Assembly: GCA_029783825.1 (NCBI GenBank) | Contig: JAREIK010001718.1 | Coordinates: forward strand, 3,042,898 to 3,106,897 | Direction of reading: 5' to 3' | DNA length: 64,000 nucleotides | Source: Sapria himalayana | Taxonomy: Eukaryota; Streptophyta; Magnoliopsida; Malpighiales; Rafflesiaceae | Part shown: piece after piece, positions 46,326 through 57,676 of the stretch | How the letters are laid out: each line of letters starts with the position of its first letter | How positions within the stretch are numbered: the first letter of the stretch is position 1 | The notes under the pieces: model-generated | What the model saw: the letters and a program-made list of their open reading frames with translations, nothing else | The model's database searches: none | What the model was told of the DNA's origin: nothing | Translations under genes and position numbers: made by a program

Positions 46326-46944
46326 TGTTATACATAACTTATGGAAGTTATAATATTGTTTTTTAGACTGCGACTCAATTTGTTGTTATGACATACAATA
46401 TGTTTTCACTGAAGGGTCATACGATATGAAATATCATATGATCCTTCAGTCAAAATGACTTATTGTATTGGCTGATTTAATATTATGACTGAGAATATAT
46501 TGTTGCATCTTCATTTATATGTATTCACATTTAGTATTTAAATGATTAGTGAATGAGTTATTATAATAACAAAAAGATGAATATAAACAGATATAACATA
46601 ATGATCATTGTAGAATAGAAGAAATAAAGCAATGATTTCTTTTTGTGTGTGCTTTCTCCCTCGTACCCTCACTTCTATGTGTATATGGTTGTGCTTTTCT
46701 CTCTTTTGTTGCTCATAATGAATCCCAAAGTCAATCACATCATGGATTTACCATGATCATTTATGTTCTTTGTCACTCGGTGGTGAATCGAGGTAAATCT
46801 AATGAACCAACAATAAAATTCTATTGACAATATGTTTTCCTTGACATGGTATCGAATATTTTGGTATCATGACATTTGATATCAAAGAATTTGATTCATG
46901 ATATTTGGTATCATAGTATTTGCTAGTATTACTGATTCCTATTA
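46326..46944 (+). repeat. 5' LTR of the copia element
   Basis: Begins TGTTATACATAACTT. Contains a hairpin at 46408-46450. The end is placed just before the primer site at 46947; an alternative end at 46846, before a weaker TGGTATCGAA, is possible. Confidence 0.65.
46408..46450. repeat. Inverted repeat inside the 5' LTR
   Basis: Arms ACTGAAGGGTCATACGATAT (46408-46427) and its near reverse complement (46431-46450), 18 of 20 paired, loop GAA. It is not conserved as a clear hairpin in the 3' LTR. Confidence 0.75.
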
Positions 46945-47430
46945 TTTGGTATCGGAGTAAGATTTGTTACAGAAGATTATAAATGAATTAGTTAATGAGG
47001 TTGAAGATTGAGAAATTTTTAGGTGATGGTTTCAAAATTTAGAAGCTAAAAATGAAAAATTTATTGGTAAATAGGGATTTGTGGTATGTTTTTGTGGTTT
47101 TAGGTTGATCCATTAAACCGATTATAAGATTCTGTGTGCAATATGTTTTCTCTGCCATTGGTATTGAATATTAATGTATCATGATGATTGATATCAAAGA
47201 ATTTGATTCCTGATACATTGTATCATATTGCATGTTAGTATTATTGATTCATGATATTTAGAATCGAAACATGATTACCTTAAAGGTTTGTTTGTAAGAT
47301 TTGTTATGAAAGACTCTATAAATGAATTAGTCAATGAGATTGGAGAAATATAAATTATCAAACAGTTTTAAAATTCTAGAAGTTGAAAATGGCAGACTTG
47401 CTGGCAAATAGGAATTTGTGGTTTGTATTT
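46826..47430 (+). repeat. Tandem duplication of LTR end, primer site and gag start
   Basis: Copy A (about 46826-47095) and copy B (about 47139-47430), offset about 313 bp. Shared phrases: ACAATATGTTTTC, TTGATATCAAAGAATTTGAT, TATAAATGAATTAGT(T/C)AATGAG, and AATAGG(G/A)ATTTGTGG(T/A)(A/T)TG. By eye about 75% identical. Confidence 0.75.
46947..46957 (+). promoter_or_regulatory. Primer-binding site of the copia element
   Basis: TGGTATCGGAG, close to the tRNA-iMet consensus TGGTATCAGAG. Confidence 0.65.
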
Positions 47431-47700
47431 GAGAATCAAATGTCATTTGTCAGTAGTAAAGAAATAGAATCTAAGTCAACTTTTATTGTTGAATGAGTTT
47501 AACTAGATCAAAAAGCTTGAGGCTTTATTTAACTATGCTTGGATGATTTTTTTTTGTGAATGCCACTAAATATGAAATGACATAATGACAAAGAGATTGT
47601 GATTAAAATTGGAGAATCTCTATCAAACCAAGTCACCAATGAATTAGTTATTCTCGAGGGAGTAGTAGTACAATCTATAAATAATGATAGGCTGTGAAAT
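47000..47700 (+). pseudogene. Copia gag remnant
   Basis: Near 47010 the translation IEKFLGDGFKIWKLKMKNLL ... NRDLWYVF matches the conserved start of plant copia gag proteins (E(K)F-G-NF-LWK-KM-D-L). It recurs in copy B. Further on, equivalents of the 'KAxxLIxLCLxDxxL' and 'KLExLYQSKS' stretches appear at 47500-47640 in shifting frames. Gag builds the cytoplasmic particle in which reverse transcription takes place. Multiple stops. Confidence 0.7.
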
Positions 47701-48049
47701 TAATGATAATGATAGATTTGTGTTGATGATAAATAAATTGTAGATTCATAGGACAATATAATTATTGTCATTGGTCGTGCTTCATTGAAGCTGACATACA
47801 AGAGTGATTATAGCTTTTTTTGTATGAGGTTATGAGAAGGTAGTATGCGAGACTATTCTTGAGTAAAATTATGTTTGTTAAAGTTAGGCTTGATTACAAT
47901 AACTCTCTTCTGTCAGCAAGCTAGCACCCTTTAAAAGGGATTGTTGAACATATATTTTCAAGGTTGAAAATAGTAGAACTTGCTCGATCAAGAAGGTGGA
48001 GTTTGATGGAGATGTCTACTTTGAAGTTGCATGTGTCATTCACATTTAC

Positions 48050-48300
48050 GAGGATATATGGTTTATTGATTGTGAAACCTCATATCACAGGACTCCACAT
48101 CAAGAATGATTTTGTGAGGATGAAAACAATGATGGTGGAATTATATATGTGAGCAACTATTCTACTGTCAACATTGTAGATTGTGGGAAAGTGAAGAAAA
48201 TATATGATGAGATTGTAAAGAAGTTCCTATATATAATGTTTGTTCCAGACCTCAACGGTAACTTATTTTCAATTGGTGTGATAATAGTTGCATATTAATT
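48050..48300 (+). pseudogene. Copia protease-region remnant
   Basis: Reads in part GLLIVKPHITGLHIKND, then KIYDEIVKKFLYIMFVPDLN and GNLFSIGVI. This is the copia segment after the active-site Asp ('DSGCSHHMT') through 'VxDVxYVPxLKxNLLSxGxL'. The active-site DSG is not preserved (IVKPHIT stands there). Confidence 0.65.
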
Positions 48301-48389
48301 ATTTACTTATGATGAAATTTCATGCTAAGTGATTCATGAAGTAATTGTAAATGCTTGAGAAACAAGGGTTTGATTGTGTTATAGATTGA

Positions 48390-49790
48390 TGAATATCACT
48401 TTTTTTAGTTATGATAGTGGCTTATTCATTTTAGAAGAAGGCATCGATGAGAGGAAGAAATTCTACAGCAAGTATCTAGACTCTAGAGAACACAAGGAAA
48501 AATCCATTGGAAGTTGCGACAGGATCAAATAGCATTGTTACTTAGGAAACTTGATTCGCGACTTTATTTTCTGAAGGGCCTACAATATGTGAAAAGGAAG
48601 TTGTGATAAAAGATTTTTCAATGCTTTGTCATCAAAGATGACATATTAGTGAAAAAAATCTTGTGATTACATCCTCAAATAACATATTGTAACAAGTTTT
48701 AGATTGATTGTAAGGATTTGGATTCTGTGAAGATTTTTAATATGATGAATATAAGATGGTGAATTCTAAGTCGACAACTCCCAGAGCAATGATAGTGGTG
48801 GACTTGATATACAATGATTTACTTGGAAAAACACCTATGACATTACTTGGGAAATTGATGTGTTATGTTTTATTTATCGATGATTTCTTTATACATGTGT
48901 ATATATTTCATTTAGAAGTTGATACTGAAAAAATTCAAAGAGTTTAAAGTGATGGTATAGAATCCTTTCAACAAGAAGACAATGTTTTGTGCATGGATAA
49001 TTAGGCTGAAAATTTTTAGTTAATCTACTTTGTGATGAGCATGTGATTCCAAGATTTTTTCATGGTGAATTTTAAGTCAATAACTATCAGAGCAATGATA
49101 ATGTCAGATTTGATACATAATGATTTATTTGAAAAAATACCTGAGACATTATATGGCAAATTGATGTACTATGTTTTATTTGTCAATGGTTTCTCTATAT
49201 ATGTGTGTATATTTCATTTAGAAGTTTATACTTGAGAATTCAAAGAGTTTAAATTGCTTGTAAAGAACCCTTTTAACTAGAAGATAATGTTTTGTGTACT
49301 GATAATTGGGTTGAATATTTTTCAATCAATCTACTTTGTGATGAGCATGGGATTTCAAGGCATAACAAAATAAGAATGATACATCAACAGAATTTTATAG
49401 TTGAAAAAAATAAACAGAATACTAATGAAGAAGACGAGGTGCATGACAAATTGTGTAGGCTCAAAGGTAATGTTTTTGGGAGAAGCTATTGCCACAGAGT
49501 GCTATTTGAAGAATCACATTTCTATATTTCTTAAATGGAAGCCAAGTATAGTTTATCTATGAGTCATTGGATGTGATACTTATTTACACGTGCAAATGGA
49601 AAAAAAAAGAATAAGTTAGACTTGAAATCTATGAAGTGAATATTCATTAACTATAAGAAATATATCACGTGCTACAAATTGTGGAACTTAGAGACTTGAA
49701 CATTCATTTATTCTAGATATGTCATGTTCAAGGTGTTTAAAAGCAACTTAGATGTCATAATTCTTCTCAACGAGATGACAAAAAGTTAAA
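48390..49790 (+). pseudogene. Copia integrase remnant with internal duplication
   Basis: Zinc-finger and core regions are degraded. Core block read as VVDLIYNDLLGKTPM ... YVLFIDDFFIHVYIFHLEVD (48777-48920), matching plant copia '(S)DLxGP...GxxYFVTFIDDxSRxxWVYFLKxK'. The DDE aspartates survive in D-L and FIDD. The C-terminal part near 49630-49750 gives CYKLWNLET-TFIYSRYVMFK, matching 'GYRLWNPETRKVIYSRDVVFxE'. The core block is present twice (48753-49056, 49061-49366). In the living element the enzyme inserts cDNA into chromosomes. Stops throughout. Confidence 0.75.
48753..49366 (+). repeat. Tandem duplication of the integrase core
   Basis: Offset about 310 bp. Shared: ATGGTGAATT(C/T)TAAGTC, AGAGCAATGATA, TATTTCATTTAGAAGTT, and AATCTACTTTGTGATGAGCATG. 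Confidence 0.85.
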
Positions 49791-49803
49791 TCATCTCAAT
49801 TTA

Positions 49804-50265
49804 ACGTCATGATATGGAATTTGGTTATTTTGACTATTCTCAAAGTTGGTACATGAAGAAATATTGTCATGCCTAAACTTAACATTATGACATGAAATCT
49901 AGATGTCACTATCTCTTTCAAAGGGATAATATGAAATCAATTTGTCATGACTCAATTTAATATTATGACATGAAACCTAAATGTCACGACTCTTCTCAAA
50001 GGGGGTAATATGAAGTCAATTTGTCATGATTCAACCCAACATTGTGATGTGAAACTTAGTTGTTGCAACTCTTATCAAAGTTATAACATGAAGAAATGTT
50101 GTCAAGGCCCAACCCAATGTTGTAACATGAAACTTGAATATTGCGACTCTTCTCAAACAACATGAAATCAAGTCGTCATTACTTTATTCAACATCATGAT
50201 GTGAAATTTGGTTGTAACGACTTATTTCAAAGACATAACATGAAGGTGGTCACAATATGAAATTA
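49804..50265. repeat. Degenerate 78-bp minisatellite in the copia pol region
   Basis: About six units. Each starts (C/T)(A/G)TTATGACATGAAAC(C/T)TA-like, has GACTCTTCTCAAAG in the middle and a TCATGACTCAA(C/T)(C/T)(C/T)AA-like end. Starts near 49804, 49883, 49961, 50040, 50118 and 50192. It occupies the place between integrase and RT. Confidence 0.8.
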
Positions 50266-50292
50266 TGAATCATGACTTGGACAATGTTGCAA

Positions 50293-52063
50293 TAGAGGTG
50301 TCAACCGGGCCGACTCGGCATGGGGCACGGCACGGGAAAATCTCGTGCCTGACCCGTGCCGTGCCTGACCCGTGCCGTGCCTGACTCGGGTCGTGCCGTG
50401 CCTGACCCGACACGGTTCGGTGCCCGTGGCACGGCACATCGGCATGGGTTCGTTCCGTGTCCACCTCGCTTCGCCCTTTCCACAAAAAAGACCACGGGTC
50501 GGCTCTAATTGGACCCGACCCGCGGTCCCCCGAGCCTACCCAAAACCCCCCCCACCCAATAGGCAAAAAAAAATTAAAAAAAAAATTTAAATTTTAGCCA
50601 TTGGATCTCGCCTCCAACTATTAGGGGGCAGAATCCAATGACCCTCATGATTTTCCCCCTAAAAAATTTAAAAAAATTAAAAAAAAAATCAAAAAAAATG
50701 ACTTTAAAAATTTTTTTTTTTAATTTATAAATTTCACCCCCCTCTCTATAACATTTATATTTTTCATAAATATTTTTTTTTCTCTCAAATCTCACATTTT
50801 CTCTCTCAAAAATCTTGCTCATCTCTCTCGGGACTCGGGATTTCGGCATTCGGCTTGGATTTTCGGGAATATCAACTTGAGTTTTGAATTTTGTACTTGA
50901 CTATGGTGCACCGTGCACGTGATCGACTTCACTGCTTTTACATGGTAATTTATTTTAAGTTTTTTTATGTTCTTTCTCTAGTTTCTCTCTCTAGATCAAA
51001 AATAAAAAAATTTAAAATCAGTCATCTAGTCTCTAAATAATTATTTTGATTAACAAAAATCCTAAAAAATGATAAATATTAATGAAACATATTTAAATTT
51101 AGAAAATAAAAATATTACACAAAGGTCTGAGACTGCTGAAATTTTGGTTTCTCCAGTCATCTCAGCCTAAACTTCTAAAAAACAAAAAACAAGGAGGATT
51201 TCTGTAGTTTGGATTCATTTTAATATAATAAAACAAAAAAATATTAGGGGTGAGGAAGAAGAAATGACACAATACAAATATTATATGATACTTTTAACAT
51301 GTAAGAGTTCGTTTGGGACTGGGCACATTAAGAGCCATGCAGATTTATGCACCAAAAAATATGGTCAATTAGGATTCTAGGCAAACCCAACTTGACACTG
51401 TATTTTTTGAGACTGGATCGAGTTCAGTCTCAAAGTTTATTCCCTTCATATACTCCAACGAGTTGGGTAGTGATGACATGGTCAGACTTATCACATCGAT
51501 GAATCTTCCGATCAGATTTTTGGAATATCCAAGGGTTGTGCGCATCATACAGACATATTTTTAGTCTGCTTATGTTCAAACTTTAATTTATTTGGTTCGA
51601 ACCTTTGGTATCTAATGACTGATTGGTTATTTTTTATTTGGTTTGCTTATGTTTTTTTTTACAATTTAATATTTTTTAACATAATTTATTTATTTATTTA
51701 TTTTTTTGTTTTAATTTTTCATTTAAAAATTTATAGCTCTATTATATAATTCTAATAAATTTTAAACTAATTTTATATTACACTAAAAAAATATTAACTT
51801 TGTAATTTTACTAAATTTTAATAATTTTCATATTATAAATATATAATATTATACATTATTTATAATTTTATATATAATTTAATAATTTATATAATTAAAA
51901 TAAAAATAAAAACAATAAATTATAAATTTTTTTTTTTTACCTAGCCCGGCACGGTGGGCCGTTCCGGGCCCGGCTTTTTAAAACCGTGCCAGCATGAAAG
52001 CACGCCCGTGCTCAAAAAAAAAAACGGGCCGGGCCAGCAAGGCCCGGCCCTTTGACACATCTA
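50293..52063 (+). mobile_element. hAT deletion derivative E6, family 1, perfect target duplication
   Basis: Begins TAGAGGTGTCAACCGGGCC, ends CCCTTTGACACATCTA. Perfect duplication TGTTGCAA at 50285-50292 and 52064-52071. Length 1771 bp. Retains the GC-rich ends, hairpin (about 50490-50527), conserved block, TATA-like region and the first quarter of the transposase, then joins directly to the 3' trailer at about 51572. Non-autonomous in the manner of maize Ds elements. It sits inside the copia element. Confidence 0.93.
51069..51572 (+). pseudogene. Truncated hAT transposase of E6
   Basis: From the family ATG (51069) through the BED-finger region (51280-51350: ACATGTAAGAGTTCG ... GGGCACATTAAGAGCC) to the TCTGCTTATG phrase near 51572. 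There the sequence leaps to the 3' trailer phrase TTCAAACTTTAATTTATTTG, which in E5 lies after the stop codon. Stops and shifts are also present (TAA near 51169, an extra base near 51374). About 1.6 kb of coding sequence was lost, including all catalytic residues. Confidence 0.88.
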
Positions 52064-52239
52064 TGTTGCAATAATATATAAAATCATGATTCATAATCTT
52101 TAAGAATAGAAATGAAGAATGCCGATTTAATTTCATCAGTGCATGACAAGTTTGATGAAGAAGTTTGAAGTCCACACCTACACTAAAGATGTCACAAGCA
52201 TAAGAAACCTATTGTTAAGGTATCTAGATAATATGTACT

Positions 52240-53345
52240 ATGTATTTTTTGTCATATGGGATGAGCCAAACTATTTTTAAGAGGTCTTAGCCTTTGGCGA
52301 ATTGTAGTAGTGAGATCAAATCATGAAGGAATAGAGATAATTAATGGAGGATAGTAACACCTGAAAGCTTGTGGAGTTGCCCATGGGACGAAGATTAATA
52401 GGGTGCAAATGAGTGTTTAAGTGAAAAATTAATATTGATGGTAATCTTGAAACGTACAAGGAATATGGTTTGTATCCAAGGGGTATTCTCAGATTGAGGG
52501 GGGTAAATTATTATAAAGTCTTCTTTCTGATGTCCAAGATAACATCTATTCGGGTGGATTTAGCAGTAGCATCTCAGTATGCTTTATATTTGGAGCAATT
52601 ATATGTCAAGTCAATTTTTTCATGATGATCTAAAAGAATAAATTTTTATGAGACAACTGGAAGGATTCTAAATAAGAGGGGAAAAGTATTTGGTATATAA
52701 GCTGGAATAGCTTTTATACGGTTTAAAGTAATCTCAATGGATGTGATACTATAAATTTAATGCTTATATTTTTTTAGTTGGGTTTTAAAAGGAGAGATGC
52801 ATCATTGTGCATATACAAAGAGGTTAGACATTAATTTTGCGATCCTTAATTTATATGTAGATGATATGTTTTTGGTTAGAAACAATAATAAAATGATTTG
52901 TACTTTGAAAAGTTGCTTTGCAAGGAAGTTTTACTTTATTGTCTTTAGGGAAGCTAGTAATATTTTGGGTAAGCAAATTACAAGGTATAAAAGGAATGGA
53001 TTGTTTTACCTTTGACAAAAAAAATATATTGAAAGAGTACCTCAGAAATTAAACATGTTTGATTGCAAATTGATTAATATATTTTCTTTATTGCATTAAT
53101 TTTGTTTGTAGATTGTTGTCTATTTATATGGGATAAAAGGGTATAAATGAGTCATCTTCTATATGCTCGTGCAGTCGATAGTTTGATGTATGGCATAATG
53201 TATATAAAGCTCGATATATCACATACAATGGATGTTTTCAATATATTTATGACTAACCTTGAAAAAGAGCTCTAGAATGAAGTTAAATTGATGCCGAGAT
53301 ATTTTTGTGAGACTTGTGATGCCATTTTGTAGTTTATTTAAAATG
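52240..53345 (+). pseudogene. Copia reverse transcriptase remnant
   Basis: Readable in order: KLVELPMGRRLIGCK-VFK near 52368 (family: WELVPLPKGRKPIGCKWVFK); NIDGNLETYKE; TSIRVDLAVASQYALYLEQL (family: LTSIRVLLALAA-YDLELHQ); the LVYKLE-LLYGLK-S block near 52700; and LYVDDMFLVRNNNK at 52851-52892 with YVDD at 52854-52865. Then EASNILGKQITRYKRNGLFYL, and KKYIERVPQKLNMFDCKL just after a stop at 53016. Stops and shifts occur every 100-200 bp. The intact protein copies element RNA into DNA. Confidence 0.85.
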
Positions 53346-53439
53346 TGGATATCAAAAAATTAATAAGTGAATTTTTATTCAACTCGTATGATGGATCATT
53401 AAGTTATTTGAGTAAATAATAATCTATTGTAACTCTATT

Positions 53440-53785
53440 ATCAAATGAGACAAAGTATATGGCTCTTATCTAGCATGCATGGAAGCTATTTAGATATCAC
53501 GACTGTGTGCATAGCTTGATTTTGAGCAAAAGAATTTGAGACTCAAATGTGTTAGTCTAAGTGTTATATTCTTAGCGAAAAATTTGATGTTTAATGTACA
53601 AATAAAGCACATTGATATTAAGTATGATTTTATTAGAGAATAAGTTGATAGAATTTTACTTGGTTGGGGAAAATTGATACAAAGGCAAACTATTTCAACT
53701 ACTTGACGAAGTTAATGGTTGTTGAGAAGTTTCGGTGGTGCACATGCAAAATAGATTGTTTAAATATTATTCAAGTGGGATAATA
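53440..53785 (+). pseudogene. Copia RNase H remnant and polypurine tract
   Basis: Near 53670 the frame reads LGKIDTKANYFNYLTKLMVVEKFRWC, matching the copia C-terminus 'LxKIxTxDNPADMLTKxVxxEKFxxC'. It is followed by AAGTGGGATAATA just before the 3' LTR. Confidence 0.75.
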
Positions 53786-54162
53786 TGCTTATACATAATT
53801 TGGAATATTGGAAGGAAATTATGAAAAAAGAAGTCATTACCTTAAGAATTGGCATCGTTCCATGTTTATGTCTTGACTCCGTTCTTTAGGCTGCGACTCA
53901 ACTTGTCATGACGTGATATACGCTTTCATGACTGAAGTGGTCTTGCGACATCAAATATATTTTTATGATTTATTTGATATTTTGATTGAGAATATATTGT
54001 CGTGTCTTTATTTACTTGTATTTATTTTTAATATCTATCTTAACTATTGGTATTCCTTGAAATTTGTATCAAATGTGTTGGTATCATGATATTTGATATT
54101 GGATCATCTGATTCTTGATACTCGATATTAGAGTGCTTGTTAGCACTGTTGATCCCAAACAT
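53786..54162 (+). repeat. 3' LTR of the copia element, shortened
   Basis: Starts TGCTTATACATAATTTGG. Shares CTGCGACTCAA and GATTGAGAATATATTGTCG with the 5' LTR. It lacks the 5' LTR segment around 46560-46820. The right end is uncertain. Confidence 0.65.
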
Positions 54163-55100
54163 TAATGACAAACTTTTTTAAACTTTTAAATATGATAATA
54201 TCAATTGAATTCTTTGTTATCTCATTTGACTTGTTTATTCTTTATTTTTATGTTTATTTTTTATGATTAAGCTGGGCAGATTATGTTTCTTTACTTTAAT
54301 GATATATATTTTTTCTAGATACTTGTGTGTATTGAATCATTATTTGTGTATTCTTAGTTTTGAACTCATTAATAATCATGTTGAGAATGCTTTACTCCAA
54401 TCTTGAGAGTATTTATATTATATAGTATGACATGTGTTAATTATACAAATATATTAGAGATTCCTATCTTGCATAGTAATTTGGTGTGAATATGAACTTA
54501 TTTGCTTTGATACACAAGAGATATGAGATATTAGTAGAGCTGTGATCAAAGAGAAATTTAAATACATGATTTTCCTATTGATGATTACTTATGATATATA
54601 TGATTATATATTTTTTTAATTATATATTACATATTATTTTTATTTTTCAATTATTTCATATAATAATAAAAAACTAATTTGAAAACAATATTTTAAAAAT
54701 AAAATATCTTTTTATGTATTAGAATGCATATTTTGTAAATTTAATATTTACTGTATGAATAACAAGATTATATATCATTTTTTTTGTGTTGGTACATTTC
54801 CATAAATTAAGTTTAAAATCAAAAGTATATATCATAAAAAGTCATCTCAGACTTGGGCACTCTTAATTTGGATAAGTATTTTGAGTTTTTTTTTTAATAA
54901 TGTGTTTTAACTATAATCTACCTTTGTAGGATTACTTATTCAACGATCTCTCCTCAAGACGAGATAAGTTGTCTTAATAAATATTTTTCTTAGATACTCT
55001 AGTATCTATAAGGGATATTATACTTTTAATTAGAGACCATCATGATTTTAGTGAGTGCTAATATTATTTTTTTGAGCATTACTCATTTTTTAATGAGTTG
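54163..55100. other. AT-rich DNA, no gene seen
   Basis: No frame or family recognised. Confidence 0.5.
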
Positions 55101-55908
55101 TGGGAGAATGAGGCGTGTGGCCTGTGCATGACTCATGACACTAAATAATTTAGCAGTGTTCGGACTAACACAACACCTATCAAGAACTATACTTATACGT
55201 AATTCATGCTAGTTCATGACATGACTCATGTTGTGCAATGCTTGCCGGATAGGCCTCATGTTGTACCAAGCATGGCTTGCATACCAGATACGTCGACATG
55301 AGAAAAGGGCTTGATTCTGGGCACATGTGCCATACTAACCATTATAAAACATCTTATTTTGCAAAAGCAAAATGATAAGACATCGATTGTTGCGGTCTTA
55401 TTTGTCAAAAAAATAAAAAAAAGTTTAATTTTCTCTACCGTTGGATTTAATCCAAAGGCTATTTGGGTGAAAATTGATAACTATCAGATTTTATTCCAAA
55501 AAAAAAATTAAAAATTATTTTTTTAAAAAAAAAATTTATATATATTATATTGATAAATTTTATTTTTTAAAATTTATCTATAATCTCTTCTTTACTTCTG
55601 ACTTTTTTTTAAATAAATTTCTAAAAGTGCCATAGTACCATAATTTTAATATTATTGATATATTTTAATTTGATGAAGCATTGAAATAATTTTGGTAACG
55701 AGTTGTAACTCGAAGTCACGAGCATTTGAGGTGGAAGTGAAGAAATGTCTGCTTTCCACATAAAGAAAATGTGTACATTGTGTTGCATATATTTTATTTT
55801 AATTAATATTTTTAGATAATCAAATAAATAAATTATAACAAAAAAATAATAAAAATATTATTCTCATTCTCATATTTATAGTTTTGTATATTAATTAATA
55901 TTGTAAAA

Positions 55909-56780
55909 ATGAATTAGACATAGGCATCAATATTAATGATAATCTGATCGAAAAATCTGAGATCGAAACTAAATTCTTTCTTGTTTTAACTTATATGCTT
56001 AAAAATTTAAAAATTAGTGAATTTTAGTCGTGTATATTTAATTTAACATAATTGAAAATAAAAATTTTATATTTATAATCAAAGATTCAACATAATATAT
56101 TATAAAATATTAAATTGCATATATAGTAGTATTGGTGGCACTGAACATGCTAATAGACATGTCAATTAATGTATTAAAAAATATGATGTACTAAATCTCA
56201 GACATATTCTTTTGAGCAATAAGGTTTTGAAGTTAGATTAATTTTAGATTTATTAATATCTTTTATTTATCATAATGAATTTAAAAGAGAAGATATGATG
56301 AAATAAAATTTTAGTAAGAGGTATTCAATTAAAATTTTAAAGTATCATGGATTAGTTCATGTTATACAAATCTATTTTTAGTTCATTTATTATAAAATTT
56401 TTAGGTTGACGAGTAAATATGATATAATAAACTATTTAAAATTTAAAAAAATAATAAGTAAATCACAAACTTAGAAAATACAGTGGAGTTGTCTTCATAA
56501 TATCTAATATTTAGATTAGTCATGATGATACTTTATTCAAATGTGTTATCTTCTACTATGTTGATTCTAATTGGATATTAAAAAAAAATAGAATTTTGTG
56601 AGATTTTATCTTTATGATGACCCCACTATTTATTTGTGTATGTTGAGAATATTTTGAGAATATAATTTTTAAAATTCTATTAATAATTTTTATGTAATAT
56701 AATATTTTAAATAAAATATTTAGTATTATATTCAATATTATTTTAAATAATGATGTTGGGGTTATTATATTTATGAGAAC
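55909..56780 (+). pseudogene. E7 transposase remnant, 5' part
   Basis: Nucleotide-level match in order to E2/E4: GATCGAAACTAAATTC (55963), AAAAAATATGATGTACTAAATC (56175; family ACCAAAAAATATGGACCATTAGATC), GAGTTGTCTTCATAATATC (56485; SDIW region), CTATGTTGATTCTAATTGGA (56556), and AATAATGATGTTGGGGTTATTATATTTATGAGAA at the right edge (family AATAATGGAGTAG...ATGTTTGTTAGGAA). No open frame. Confidence 0.75.
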
Positions 56781-56837
56781 CTATGTTGCACGGATATGTC
56801 AATGCACTGTCCTGTCCACGTGTCGGACACGTGGACA

Positions 56838-57321
56838 TAGAGGTGTCAAACGGGCCGGCCTGGCATGGCCCAACCCATTTTTTAGGGCACGTTCGTGCTA
56901 CCGTGCCGTGCTGGGCACGACACGGTTCCTGTACCGTGCCGTGCCAGGCCCGGCACGGCTTAAAAATTGTCGAGCCCGGCACGGTCCGTAGGCACGACGG
57001 GCCGTGCCGTGCCTGGCCCGCTCGGGCTTGCCTGTCCGAGCGGTTCGGGATACGGGAAGATCACGGGTCGGGTCGAATCAGACCCGACTCACGGTCTTTT
57101 TTTGCGAGAGGGGCTTCCTGCGGTTGGGCTCACGGGACACCCGGCACGGGACTGACCCGTGCCGTGCCGCGTGCCGAACCGTGCCTGGTCAGGCACGGCA
57201 CGGCTTAGGCCGGGCACAGCACGGCACGCGCCTAACCCGGGCATGGCACGGGCCCAGGCACGGCTGAACCGTGCTGTGCCTCGTGCCGGGCCGCCCCGGC
57301 CCGGCCCGTTTGACACATGTA
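56838..57321 (+). mobile_element. Family-1 hAT MITE inside the family-2 hAT
   Basis: Begins TAGAGGTGTCAAACGGGCC, ends CCCGTTTGACACATGTA, 484 bp. Perfect target duplication CGTGGACA at 56830-56837 and 57322-57329. Consists of 5' and 3' GC-rich subterminal parts with the hairpin at about 57059-57096 (about 12 of 16 paired per arm). No transposase. Open frames on both strands are GC-repeat artefacts. Confidence 0.95.
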
Positions 57322-57676
57322 CGTGGACACGACGACACGGTATGGACACGCATCAGATACGTGTCCGATACGCCATGTGGCGTATCGGACAGACGCGTTA
57401 GAGACGTATCCGACGCGTCGTTCCCAAACAGGCGTCGTTTACCAACAGACGCGTCGTTTACCAACCGACGTATTTTTATGATTCTGACATGTCATAAATA
57501 CACAATATATTAACGATTACTCCTACATCTCCAACAAATTGAGGAGCACATCGCCGACAGTGAGTGGCCGACAAGTTGATTGCTGGAAATAGTTGTCATT
57601 GTGTCAAACGGGGAGGGGAGGAGCACACCGCCAAGGCGCCGATAATACCTAAGGTAACCTAATTCTATAATCTGTA

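Larger units (their letters stand above)
46326..54162 (+). mobile_element. Decayed full-length Ty1/copia retrotransposon
   Basis: 5' LTR 46326-46944, primer site 46947, gag, protease, integrase, RT and RNase H remnants in the copia order (integrase before RT), then polypurine-like AAGTGGGATAA and 3' LTR 53786-54162. The two LTRs share TATACATAA(C/T)TT at the start, CTGCGACTCAA, and TGA(C/T)TGAGAATATATTGT. Without hAT E6 it is about 6.1 kb, though internal duplications inflate this. No usable frame, and LTR divergence is high, so it is old. Confidence 0.85.

Noticed and set aside
49804..50265. CRISPR array
   Set aside because: Units are directly adjacent and degenerate with no unique spacers, and the context is a plant copia element.
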